A stretch of DNA of 64,000 bases, from assembly GCF_042219855.1 (NCBI RefSeq), contig NZ_JBHJHP010000007.1:1-64000 (forward strand), written 5' to 3'. The stretch comes from JBHJHP01 sp042219855. Its GTDB lineage: Bacteria > Bacteroidota > Bacteroidia > Bacteroidales > UBA5342. Positions 1 to 7,398 of this stretch are shown one piece after another. Within the stretch, counting starts at the first letter, position 1, and each line of letters starts with the position of its first letter. A model generated the notes under the pieces. The model ran no database searches. It saw only the letters and a program-made list of their open reading frames with translations, and was not told where the DNA came from. Both the position numbers and the translations under genes were made by a program.

Positions 1-77
1 CCTATCAGTTCTTACCTAAAAAGCCATCAATTAATACGGAAGTTATTGATGAACATAGAATTACAAAAACTGCTTAG
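1..77 (+). CDS. C-terminal tail of an upstream gene (partial)
   Basis: An open frame enters from the left edge (first full codon at position 3) and ends at a TAG at 75-77, giving 24 residues ending in DEHRITKTA. It is on the same strand as the next gene and stops 18 bases before it. The tail is too short to identify, and the frame could be open by chance. Confidence 0.4.
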   Translation, partial: YQFLPKKPSINTEVIDEHRITKTA

Positions 78-95
78 ATCGAACTCACGTTAATT

Positions 96-638
96 ATGAC
101 AAAGCGATTATTAACTGTGCTTTCAGTTTTCATATTCATTTTTCCGGTAAAAGCTTACTGTCAGGATGTTTCCTTTAATGAGCAAAAAGGCTATGTTTTT
201 AGCGGACAGGCCATGAGACTGAAAAATGAGGTTCAGTTGGCTTCAATTGCTGGTTATAAAACCGGCAAGGTTATATTCTTTGCAGGATTCGAATATGACG
301 AATATAAGTTCTCATCCAGTAATGGTCTTTCCAGCGGTATTTATTTGTATCCCCATCAAAATAAAAGAAAGTTAAAAGTATTCTACCAGTCATTTTTAAG
401 TTACCGCTGGGTAACAGATCATTACACCCCTGTTTCATATGTTGCATCACATCACTACCATGTAAATATTGGCACTGGTTTAGAATATTATATAAAACCA
501 AACTTTGCTATCGGTATCAATACCAGCTTTGGTGTTGGTCCGTGGCAGGATCTTTGGGGTTTCAGAGAAGATATGAGTTTTAAGTTAGGATACAAACTAT
601 CACTCAAGTATTTTCTTTTTAATAAAAAAGACATCTGA
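96..638 (+). CDS. small secreted outer-membrane-like protein, unknown function
   Basis: The 180-residue product starts with a clear Sec signal peptide (hydrophobic stretch about residues 5-20, cleavage near AYC-QD). The rest alternates polar and hydrophobic residues with many aromatics and glycines. Strand-like segments such as NIGTGLEYYIKPNFAIGI and KLGYKLSLKYFLF near the C-terminus resemble a small beta-barrel of the outer-membrane-protein type common in Bacteroidota. I do not recognise a named family. The start is an ATG 18 bases after the stop of the partial upstream gene, so the two may be co-transcribed. Membrane location is inferred from composition only. Confidence 0.65.
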   Translation: MTKRLLTVLSVFIFIFPVKAYCQDVSFNEQKGYVFSGQAMRLKNEVQLASIAGYKTGKVIFFAGFEYDEYKFSSSNGLSSGIYLYPHQNKRKLKVFYQSFLSYRWVTDHYTPVSYVASHHYHVNIGTGLEYYIKPNFAIGINTSFGVGPWQDLWGFREDMSFKLGYKLSLKYFLFNKKDI

Positions 639-723
639 TTAATAGGCCAATCTGAAGACTTGAAATCATCGAATCAGTTCCTTCTTTCAGGATTATTGTA
701 TTTTTACCTCAAACTTTACAGCC

Positions 724-1176
724 ATGCCAAAAGCCATACAGGATTTATACCCGGAAAACCTTGCCCATTGTTACGGATGCGGAAAAAATAACCCACAGGG
801 ATTGCACCTGAAAACCTACCTGGTGGGCAATGAAACAATTGCACATTTTACACCTGACCCCCAATATACAGCCATTCCGGGCAGTGTGTACGGTGGATTG
901 GTCGCCTCATTACTGGACTGCCATGGCACGGGATAAGCTGCAGCTTTCATCTGCCAGATTGAAGGTATTCCGTTTGAATTGCCCATCCCTGTGCGTTGCG
1001 TGACTGCTTCCTTAAAAGTGGACTTTAAAGCCATGACACCGATGGGTACTGAACTGGAATTAAAAGGGCATCTTAAAAAAATGGAAGGCAGAAAGGTTTG
1101 GGTGGATATGACCTTATCCGCCAATGGAGAAATTTGTGCTACTGCAGAAATGCTCGCCATTCGATTGAAAGAATAA
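724..1176 (+). pseudogene. PaaI-type hotdog thioesterase interrupted by one in-frame stop
   Basis: Two consecutive open stretches, 724-936 and 979-1176, lie in the same frame and are separated only by a TAA at 934-936 (codon 71). Read through, they give a normal-length hotdog-fold thioesterase of about 150 residues. The N-terminal half has HCYGCGKNNPQGL and ends in LLDCHGTG, the conserved helix region with the catalytic Asp; the second half resumes with AAAFICQIEG and carries VTASLKVDF, typical of the PaaI/YbgC-like superfamily. No frameshift is needed, so a single substitution inactivated the gene, or there is a base-call error. The family hydrolyses acyl-CoA thioesters. No link to the neighbouring sugar genes is evident. 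Confidence 0.8.
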
Positions 1177-1194
1177 AATTATTGAAATGTTATT

Positions 1195-1216
1195 GAGACG
1201 CGATTAATCGCGTCTC
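1195..1216. repeat. 22-bp perfect palindrome between convergent genes
   Basis: The arms GAGACGCGATT and AATCGCGTCTC form a perfect 11+11 palindrome. It lies between the converging thioesterase remnant and the GH43 gene and its last base is the first base of the GH43 stop codon complement. It is probably a dispersed palindromic element that also ends transcription from both sides; the terminator role is inferred. Confidence 0.7.
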
Positions 1217-2163
1217 TACTGCATTGTTTCTTCTGAATGTACCGTCTTTACGTTTGCTTTCAACCCATCAAGCACTTTCTCTCTCACCTTAAAAATAGTG
1301 CCGTGCTTATGGCCTTTGGGTAAGGATACCTGATCTGATATATTGGTGAAGGTTTTAAAGTCGGTTGTACTAACTGCTCCGTATTTATAGTCACCATACT
1401 GATCGAAATAGATGAGATATTTATCGCCTACTTTAGCCACAGTGGGACCTTCGGTTTTAAAAGCCGTAAAGCGTTCCGAGAAATCAGAATATGGCCCCAG
1501 TGGATTTTTGGCAAAGCCCACCAGAATATTCCGGTTTGGACGGGTGTTATCTTTAAATACAAGTACATAGTCTTGCTTACCACGCTTTACAATGGTACCA
1601 TCTATGCAACTAAAGCCCGGATCGATAAATAGTTTGGTATCCGAGAAGGTTTCAAAATCTTTGGTGGTCACATAATACATGCGGTGATTATTGCGCTCCT
1701 CCTCTATCCCCTTTTCAAATTTATAAGGAATGGTGGAAGCCCACACAATGATATACCGGTCACTGTCACTGTCGTAAAACAATTCCGGCGCCCACACATT
1801 TACCGTGGATGTATCGTAATCCATCACCATAATGTGTTTTTCAGGCGACCAGTTGATCAGGTCTTTTGAGCTGGCATAGCCAAAACCATAATCCCCGCGC
1901 CATGAAGACGTCCACACCATATGAAAAGTGCCATCCGGCCCTTTTACCACCGACGGATCCCGCATGACTTTCTGCGTACCCACTTCCGGCTTCAACCATG
2001 GTCCGCCCAGGTCGTTCCAGTGGTAGCCATCCTCGCTATACGCCAGATACAAGCCTTCGGTAGCCGGTTCACGAAAGGTGCTAAACATGTAGTATTCTTT
2101 TTCGGGTTTGCAGGATGCAAACATCAGCAGCAACAACAACGATAGCAATACGGTGTTTTTCAT
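1216..2163 (-). CDS. GH43-like five-bladed propeller glycosidase, lipoprotein
   Basis: The 315-residue product has a lipoprotein signal (lipobox FASC, Cys18), so it should be anchored in a membrane facing the periplasm or surface. The mature part is a beta-propeller of the GH43/GH32 clan. RDPSVVK (about residues 68-74) holds the catalytic-base Asp, NVWAPELFYD (about 122-131) fits the second conserved region, and TEGPTVAKVGDKY (about 239-251) holds the likely general-acid Glu. GH43 enzymes usually remove alpha-L-arabinofuranose or beta-xylose; the length matches a single-module member. It may act on arabinose branches of the pectin targeted by the rest of the window, although it stands apart from the main cluster. 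The exact subfamily and substrate cannot be read from sequence. Confidence 0.8.
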   Translation of the reverse strand: MKNTVLLSLLLLLMFASCKPEKEYYMFSTFREPATEGLYLAYSEDGYHWNDLGGPWLKPEVGTQKVMRDPSVVKGPDGTFHMVWTSSWRGDYGFGYASSKDLINWSPEKHIMVMDYDTSTVNVWAPELFYDSDSDRYIIVWASTIPYKFEKGIEEERNNHRMYYVTTKDFETFSDTKLFIDPGFSCIDGTIVKRGKQDYVLVFKDNTRPNRNILVGFAKNPLGPYSDFSERFTAFKTEGPTVAKVGDKYLIYFDQYGDYKYGAVSTTDFKTFTNISDQVSLPKGHKHGTIFKVREKVLDGLKANVKTVHSEETMQ

Positions 2164-2239
2164 GATGGTATTTACAGTTTTTATTAAAAATTTAATTTAT
2201 ATTCATTCTTGTCCGGTTAAAAAACCAATATTAATTAAA

Positions 2240-2395
2240 GATTCTTCGCTTCATTTTATTACGCTCAGAACGACAGTCTCTTAGGTTCATATGGGGCTGG
2301 AGGATGGGTTGGTCTTCGAATCTGTAGCAAACCAACCCATCCTCCAGCCTAACAACCAGCAACTGCCTGTCATTCCGAGTGAAGGGAGGAATCTC
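2240..2395. repeat. composite inverted-repeat element with a 19-bp perfect hairpin
   Basis: The 448-base gap 2164-2611 has no gene. Inside it, 2295-2313 and 2331-2349 are perfect 19-bp inverted arms (GGCTGGAGGATGGGTTGGT and its complement) around a 17-base loop. Outside these, 2240-2276 and 2367-2395 are diverged inverted copies of each other, built on CTGTCATTCCGAG and GAATCT. This nested arrangement resembles the dispersed intergenic palindromic elements common in Bacteroidota. No coding capacity is seen. Confidence 0.7.
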
Positions 2396-2434
2396 TGAAG
2401 CTTTAACCGGACAACTGAAATTTATATTATTATA

Positions 2435-2570
2435 TCCTGTCCTTACAGGACAATAATTTTTGTTGGTCTCATCTTTCTGCCTATATCCAGTCCCTAATGG
2501 GACAGTCCCGTAGGGACTTTATGTTGGTAAAACCAGATCTACACCTATTTTCACGAGTCCCGTCCGGGAC
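2435..2570. repeat. cluster of four short GTCCC-type palindromes
   Basis: Four small hairpins follow one another: TGTCCT/AGGACA at 2438-2452, GTCCC/GGGAC at 2490-2503, AGTCCC/GGGACT at 2504-2518 and GTCCC/GGGAC at 2557-2570, each with a 3-4 base loop. A TGTTGGT motif recurs at about 2461 and 2522. This is probably another dispersed repeat type inserted downstream of the corrinoid operon. It could also help to end that operon's transcript. Confidence 0.6.
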
Positions 2571-2611
2571 GTAATCGATAAACACTTATATCTATCGCAA
2601 GCTTATGATTA

Positions 2612-3298
2612 TCAGTGTTTATCCCTGTATACACAATTCTCCAGATTACACAGACTGCACTGGTAGTCATGAAACTCCACATTCCTTCCAATGCCAAATA
2701 CACCGCTGATGGATTTTACCGGCATCATTAATGCCGATGGTGTCAGAGACACGCCACAAACCGTACCGCCAAACAGATCAAACAACTGATGCTGATCCTT
2801 CACATTCCAGTGGCAATAACCCGGACTGTAGCGGTTGGTGATCTTCTCACCATCACTCTCAACTCTCGCTCTGACCTCTTCCTGCAACTTATCGCCCACG
2901 GCTTCTGCAATGGCACTGCCAATCACATCGTATATATAACCCAGAACCGGATCAACACCCTTCAGCAGGCTGTCCGATTTGTGACTGATCGTTTTTCCGG
3001 CTGTACATACAAAAAATGCAAGTCTGTCTGATCCTTCCAGTTCCTTTTTTATGGTTTTCCCCAATTTAAATACTTCACCGTTTATGCCAACGGATGTCCG
3101 GCTGCTTTCAAAATCCGGAGCATCAGCAATAACAAAAGCACCCTTAATATCCTTCAGCATAAAACAATCCGTCAGGGCCTGATCCAGATATGTGGGAAAT
3201 GGTTCATAAAAAGAAGCTTCATCGTATCCCAAATCCTTTATGATGGATAACCGATCGATTTCCAGTTCCTCAAATGTATACTGTCGTTCTGTTATCAT
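2612..3298 (-). CDS. MetH-activation-domain-like protein (corrinoid reactivation candidate)
   Basis: The 228-residue protein resembles the stand-alone S-adenosylmethionine-binding activation domain of B12-dependent methionine synthase. Family-like stretches include DRLAFFVCTAGKTI, YIYDVIGSAIAEAVGDKL and NRYSPGYCHW (the RxSPGY region that binds AdoMet in MetH), followed by SLTPSALMMPVKSISG. It ends with a Cys-rich tail, CSLCNLENC, which MetH lacks and which could bind a metal or Fe-S cluster. Its start overlaps the CobW stop by 4 bases (ATGA), so it is the last gene of the corrinoid operon. A plausible role is to reactivate oxidised cob(II)alamin on the partner corrinoid protein. That role is inferred from domain and context. 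Confidence 0.75.
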   Translation of the reverse strand: MITERQYTFEELEIDRLSIIKDLGYDEASFYEPFPTYLDQALTDCFMLKDIKGAFVIADAPDFESSRTSVGINGEVFKLGKTIKKELEGSDRLAFFVCTAGKTISHKSDSLLKGVDPVLGYIYDVIGSAIAEAVGDKLQEEVRARVESDGEKITNRYSPGYCHWNVKDQHQLFDLFGGTVCGVSLTPSALMMPVKSISGVFGIGRNVEFHDYQCSLCNLENCVYRDKH

Positions 3299-4191
3299 GC
3301 TTTACAATATTCGTCAAACACCACCTGAAGATTCTCATCTTTCCTGAAATGCCCGATAATTACAAATTCGGTATTTCCACTATAGTCACGGATCGGTTCT
3401 GTATTCAAATCTCCCATCACACCCTGCATCATAAGCGTATTTCCATCATCCATTTTCACGTAACCCTTACACCGCATACAATCTGTTTTGAACCGGTCAA
3501 AAAAAGCCTTCAGCTTCTCCCTGTTGATGGCTTGATTACTCCGTATTACATAGGATCCAATATCCGGCCTGCCCAGAGCTTCATTCTGATCCGAAGGGAA
3601 CAGGTTTAATGCTTTTTTCTGCGTATCCAGACTGATCTGTCCAAAGGTCCCTTTCATGATTCTTGCAAAGGGATTTACGGTCCTGATTTGCTCCATCAGT
3701 TCATCCGTGTTTTCCACCAGATCCACCTTATTCAGAATAATGGTATCTGCACTTCTCAACTGGTGATCCAAACGCAACTTAAGAGCAGGAATTTTGTCAA
3801 AATGTTTGGCGTCAACCATACACCACACATGATCCAGAAATACTTTCCCCGCCAGTTCTCTCGACTGAAAAATCTGACCCACACCAATGGTATCCGAAAG
3901 TCCGGAGGTCTCCATTAACAATAAATCCGGGTTATATTTTTCAATAAATTTAAGCAATGAACCAACAAATGAACCCAGTAAACAGACACAAAACACCGAT
4001 CCGTTATTGATCTCCAGAACATGATATTCACCATGCCGTGTAAATTGCCGGCCATCGATATTAACCGGTGAAAACTCATTCTGAATGATGGCAATATGCT
4101 GGCCTGCACCGGCCTTTTTCAGGTAGTGCGTAAGAAACGATGTTTTACCGCTTCCCAGAAATCCGGTAACCAAATGCAGGGGAATGCTCAT
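3295..4191 (-). CDS. CobW/HypB/UreG-family P-loop GTPase
   Basis: The 298-residue product starts with a Walker A motif, GFLGSGKT (about residues 10-17). It continues with IQNEFSPVNIDG, a Cys motif FCVCLLGS at the place of the usual CxCC metal-binding site, METSGL (G3-like) and LNKVDLV (G4, NKxD). These mark the COG0523/CobW G3E GTPases, which deliver metals or help load cofactors, including cobalt/B12. Its ATG overlaps the stop of the methyltransferase gene (ATGA) and its own stop overlaps the next start, so translation is probably coupled. In this operon it most likely supports metal or corrinoid loading of the methyltransferase partners. The metal is unknown, and CVC instead of CxCC is unusual. 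Confidence 0.85.
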   Translation of the reverse strand: MSIPLHLVTGFLGSGKTSFLTHYLKKAGAGQHIAIIQNEFSPVNIDGRQFTRHGEYHVLEINNGSVFCVCLLGSFVGSLLKFIEKYNPDLLLMETSGLSDTIGVGQIFQSRELAGKVFLDHVWCMVDAKHFDKIPALKLRLDHQLRSADTIILNKVDLVENTDELMEQIRTVNPFARIMKGTFGQISLDTQKKALNLFPSDQNEALGRPDIGSYVIRSNQAINREKLKAFFDRFKTDCMRCKGYVKMDDGNTLMMQGVMGDLNTEPIRDYSGNTEFVIIGHFRKDENLQVVFDEYCKA

Positions 4192-5534
4192 CAGAACTGT
4201 TTCTTTATGGCTTCAACTATAGCGGTTCGCGGCGGAATCTGGCTGATGAATTCCACCTTCCCGTTGATGCAGGTCGTGGGTACGTTTTGCACACCCAGCG
4301 CCAGCATCATCTGAATACCTTCCTTGTCTTTTATTTTGTGTTCAATTACTTCTACTTTATCACCAAACTCAGTAGCTGCATGCTTTACGGCTTCAACCAT
4401 ATACTGGCATGGCGCACATGAGGATGAATCGAGTGTGATGACATCCACTATAACTTTACCATCCACAAAATGGCCATCCAGGCTCAAAGGCTGTAAGGAT
4501 GAGCTGTGTTCCATCTCCCGGGTCACCTGGCGGACATAATCGTCATAAACCACCTCAATGACAGCCTTAAGATTTTCAACCGGGGTATCCATCGGCAAAT
4601 CACATCCAGGCGCCAGAATAAAACCTTTTGTCCCGCCCTGATCGAGACAGGTTACGGCTTCCTTTTTGGAATCCATCTCATTACCAAGCAACAGCACGCT
4701 GGTCAGTTTCATATTACCACCAAAGCTAATGCCCTTTTTCAGCGCAATATCCTTTACAAAATCCAGTGGAATATTCTCATCTATGGAAACATTATCCGGT
4801 TTGCAGTCGCACATGACTTCAATGTTTTGCTGTGCGTGACCACAAACAAAAAAGGAACTGTATTTTCCCTTGGCCCGTATGGCCTCAAATACTTTCGTCG
4901 CAAAGGGACTCACGAAGTTTTCGAAGGACATAGGATCGATCTGGCTGGTCATCGGATCAACCACGGCAATCACGTCACAGCCTGCGTCCATAAGCAGTTC
5001 AGCATGCCAGATTCCAACCTGTGCACAAAATTCCATCAGTTCGTTCACATAGTCCGGATCTTCAAAAAGTTTCATAAAGATATCGGTTCCCAACAGATGC
5101 AGGGCCAGGGTAAACGGTCCGGTAATAAGGCCGTATATGGCCAGATCAGGATGTTTGCTTTTCAACTGTTGTGCAGCCTCCAATACCACAGGAATACGGC
5201 CATCCGTTGCATTCGGAAGCTTCAGATCGCTCAGTGCAACGCCCTCATTCAATGGATGTGAAACCACAGCAGGCGGATTATCTTTACTCCAGGCCAGTTT
5301 ACATCCCAGTATCTCAGCTTCTATCTGCAAATCGAAAGCCACAGGAATGCCATCCGGTTTATATAATTCAATAGCCTTACTGATCCCATTCACAATGTGA
5401 TCCGTATTTTTCAGATACGCTTCAGCATCCACTTCGATCAGGTTTCCGCCGTGAACACCCACAAAAGGCACCCATGGAATGCGTTCGACTTCCTGGAGTT
5501 TAAACGCCTGCTCCAGTAACTTTAATCCGTTCAT
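4191..5534 (-). CDS. UroD/MtaA-type methyltransferase fused to a thioredoxin-like domain
   Basis: Residues about 1-345 form a uroporphyrinogen-decarboxylase-fold methyltransferase of the MtaA/MtbA type, which transfers methyl groups from methylcobamide proteins. Residues about 360-447 form a thioredoxin-like domain with the active-site motif CAPC, a cis-Pro region NVPTTC and a typical end (PPRTAIVEAIKK). In the usual MtaA zinc site a His-x-Cys precedes a distant Cys. Here that first region reads FFVCGHAQ, so the Cys is present but the His is displaced, while GCDLP supplies the second Cys. The gene starts 1 base from the corrinoid-protein stop and overlaps cobW. The fused domain could keep zinc or cobalt ligands reduced, or act as a redox partner. 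The methyl acceptor is unknown. Confidence 0.85.
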   Translation of the reverse strand: MNGLKLLEQAFKLQEVERIPWVPFVGVHGGNLIEVDAEAYLKNTDHIVNGISKAIELYKPDGIPVAFDLQIEAEILGCKLAWSKDNPPAVVSHPLNEGVALSDLKLPNATDGRIPVVLEAAQQLKSKHPDLAIYGLITGPFTLALHLLGTDIFMKLFEDPDYVNELMEFCAQVGIWHAELLMDAGCDVIAVVDPMTSQIDPMSFENFVSPFATKVFEAIRAKGKYSSFFVCGHAQQNIEVMCDCKPDNVSIDENIPLDFVKDIALKKGISFGGNMKLTSVLLLGNEMDSKKEAVTCLDQGGTKGFILAPGCDLPMDTPVENLKAVIEVVYDDYVRQVTREMEHSSSLQPLSLDGHFVDGKVIVDVITLDSSSCAPCQYMVEAVKHAATEFGDKVEVIEHKIKDKEGIQMMLALGVQNVPTTCINGKVEFISQIPPRTAIVEAIKKQF

Positions 5535-5535
5535 G

Positions 5536-6204
5536 CTAAGCTACTTTGCTGTTTAAAAACTCTACCAATGCCTGAGGATCAGGAGAATAATTGTCGGCAC
5601 CAATCTTTTTGCAAAAGTCATCATTTACCGGCGCACCACCAATAGCAATCAATGTATCAGGATGTGCTTCCTTAATCTCTTTTGTAATCCGTTCCATGTT
5701 GGCCATGGTTGTGGTCAGCAATGCAGACAGACCCACAAATGCTCCCGGATTTTCTTCCAATGCGGCCAGAAATTTATCTGTATTGGCATCTGTTCCAATA
5801 TCCACCACCTTGTAGCCGTTTCCTTCCACCATCATGGATACCATGTTTTTACCAATATCGTGTAAATCGCCAAGGACTGTGCCAATGATGAATGTACCTT
5901 TCTGTTTGGCAGCTCCCGAAATAAAATAAGGCTTCAGGTGAACCATGGCTGTACTCATGGCTTTTGCCGACATCAATACCTGCGGTACAAATATTTTATT
6001 CTCGCGAAATTTTATACCTACTTTTTCCATGCCCGGCATTAGTCCATCCGATAAGATCTCCTGTGCACCAATACCGGCATCGAGGGCCTGTTTCGCCAAC
6101 TCATCTGCACCATCCTGATCCTTCATCTGCGGCGGATATGGCGAGGTTTTATTTATTTTCCCGAATTCCACACACTCGGCCAGTTTTGTCAATAGTTCAT
6201 TCAT
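5536..6204 (-). CDS. corrinoid (B12-binding) methyltransferase protein, MtaC/MtbC-like
   Basis: The 222-residue protein has the two-domain layout of methyl-accepting corrinoid proteins. A helical cap (about residues 10-95, with LMPGMEKVGIKF and KIFVPQVLMSAKAM) precedes a Rossmann-like B12 domain (about 100-222). The B12 domain carries GDLHDIGKN (the DxHxxG signature whose His ligates cobalt), a VGLSALLTTTM stretch and the IGGAPV loop. It is the first gene of the four-gene operon that continues to 2612. No dedicated substrate methyltransferase such as MtaB lies next to it, so the methyl donor is not identified by the operon alone. The family role as a methyl carrier is well established. Confidence 0.9.
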   Translation of the reverse strand: MNELLTKLAECVEFGKINKTSPYPPQMKDQDGADELAKQALDAGIGAQEILSDGLMPGMEKVGIKFRENKIFVPQVLMSAKAMSTAMVHLKPYFISGAAKQKGTFIIGTVLGDLHDIGKNMVSMMVEGNGYKVVDIGTDANTDKFLAALEENPGAFVGLSALLTTTMANMERITKEIKEAHPDTLIAIGGAPVNDDFCKKIGADNYSPDPQALVEFLNSKVA

Positions 6205-6224
6205 AGTTATCCGTAATGTTGTGA

Positions 6225-6887
6225 TTATTTCTCCTGTTCCTTTTTCAAACGTTCATGCCACTCCTTGCTGGCTTTATTCAGATCATATCCCTCTTTTGAA
6301 AGGTAATTATTGATCCGGCCTTTATATTTGCCAAACCAGGCATGCTTTTCATCAGATGATCCGGCATCCATTGCCTTTTCACGCGCTTCAACCAGGGCAT
6401 CCATAATATATTCCTTCTGATCCTCCGTCAAATCAGGTAACATGTCGAGATATCCATTATAAGTGTGAACCAGTACGCTGTAGGTCATCCCGTTTTTAAC
6501 TGCATCCACTTGTTCAGGTGTTAACTCTCCGGACAGATTTTCTATGTAGGCTTCGTGATACTTAGCAATCTTTTTCTCTGTCTTTTTCTTTAGTTTGCCA
6601 ATCTTTGCATCCACTTTTTCCTCGTTCTTAACATTTTCTTTGATCGCTTTAATTGATGCATCACGTTTGTCGTAGGTCTTATTCAGATCGTAATACTGCT
6701 GCGCAATCATGTCCCTGATCCTGTCAAACTTTTCCTGCTCTTTAATATTCAGTGTTTTAACGATCTTTTCTGCCCGCTGGCTGACAACACCCCAATATTC
6801 CTGATCTTTGTGTTTTTTTGCATTAGCTGAACCAAACATTCCCAGACCGAAAATTAATACCAGCAAAATACTTAATTTCTGTTTCAT
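6225..6887 (-). CDS. DUF3826-like secreted protein
   Basis: The 220-residue product has a signal peptide (about residues 1-23, ending ANA-KK) and a mostly helical, highly charged mature part. LTPEQVDAVKNGMTY, LPDLTEDQKEYI and the final YLSKEGYDLNKASKEW align by eye with the DUF3826 protein at 28322-28981 (LTEEQVEAILDKYTVGK, VPDLTDEEAARLL, YLISNGRDWRALYKAF). It is therefore probably a diverged second member of that family. Function is unknown; the family recurs next to polysaccharide-degradation genes. It lies 20 bases upstream of the corrinoid operon on the same strand and may share its transcript. Confidence 0.7.
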   Translation of the reverse strand: MKQKLSILLVLIFGLGMFGSANAKKHKDQEYWGVVSQRAEKIVKTLNIKEQEKFDRIRDMIAQQYYDLNKTYDKRDASIKAIKENVKNEEKVDAKIGKLKKKTEKKIAKYHEAYIENLSGELTPEQVDAVKNGMTYSVLVHTYNGYLDMLPDLTEDQKEYIMDALVEAREKAMDAGSSDEKHAWFGKYKGRINNYLSKEGYDLNKASKEWHERLKKEQEK

Positions 6888-6920
6888 TGTTATATGTTTT
6901 TATGTTACCATTCAATACCT

Positions 6921-6997
6921 TTTCCCGCAGAAAGCGCTGATTTTTGCAGATTTTATTAATTTTTTCTGCGGTGATCTGCGTAATCAGCGGGAAACAT
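6921..6997. repeat. CGCAGATT-type interspersed repeat, copy A
   Basis: The stretch begins CCCGCAGAAAGCGCTGATT and ends CTGCGTAATCAGCGGGAAAC, so its two ends are imperfect inverted arms built on an 11-base CGCAGATT-like word. Bases 6946-6997 are identical over 52 bases to 7597-7648, in direct orientation, with the GxxExxY gene between them. Confidence 0.85.
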
Positions 6998-7003
6998 TAT
7001 ATT

Positions 7004-7381
7004 CTACAGCCCATTTACCTTTCTAAATATACCATCATTGATATTATCAACATTAAAATTGACTAAAATTGCAAGTCTCAAATCAGTTAACTTTAAATAA
7101 GTGATAACCTGCTTATGATGTACTTCTGCAAGATTTTCTATAGATTTAACTTCTATAATAACTTTATCATTCACTAATAAATCCAAACGAAAACCTACTT
7201 CAAGTTTCTGCTCATTATAATAAACAGGAACCGCTACTTCCCGCTTAACATCAAATCCCATATTTGATAATTCCTGATTTAATGCAGCGACATAAACCGA
7301 TTCAAGCAAACCAGGACCAAAAGCATTATAAACATTATAAATGGCTCCTCTTATCTTATATGAAATTTCATTTTCTGTCAT
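7004..7381 (-). CDS. GxxExxY protein (PD-(D/E)XK-like), copy 1
   Basis: The 125-residue protein carries the family signature GPGLLESVY (about residues 22-30), YNEQKLEVGFRLDLLVNDKVIIEVKS with the nuclease-like D...ExK residues, and a conserved end (LAILVNFNV). It belongs to the GxxExxY family, small proteins of unknown function predicted to have a restriction-endonuclease-like fold. It is bracketed by CGCAGATT repeats on both sides (6921-6997 and 7399-7648), including a 52-base exact direct repeat. It interrupts the spacing between two unrelated operons and looks like an inserted unit. A second member lies at 13785-14174. Activity is not known. Confidence 0.9.
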   Translation of the reverse strand: MTENEISYKIRGAIYNVYNAFGPGLLESVYVAALNQELSNMGFDVKREVAVPVYYNEQKLEVGFRLDLLVNDKVIIEVKSIENLAEVHHKQVITYLKLTDLRLAILVNFNVDNINDGIFRKVNGL

Positions 7382-7398
7382 TAAATTTTACTTTATAG

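Noticed and set aside
816..1160. 114-codon open frame opposite the thioesterase remnant
   Set aside because: It is antisense to a clearly coding frame and has low-complexity character.
4506..5261. 251-codon open frame antisense to the UroD-thioredoxin gene
   Set aside because: It is long but lies wholly opposite a conserved coding sequence with clear catalytic motifs; it has no domain features.
4191..5534. Haem-synthesis uroporphyrinogen decarboxylase (HemE)
   Set aside because: The thioredoxin-like fusion, the Cys motifs near the zinc site and the corrinoid operon context match MtaA-type methyltransferases.
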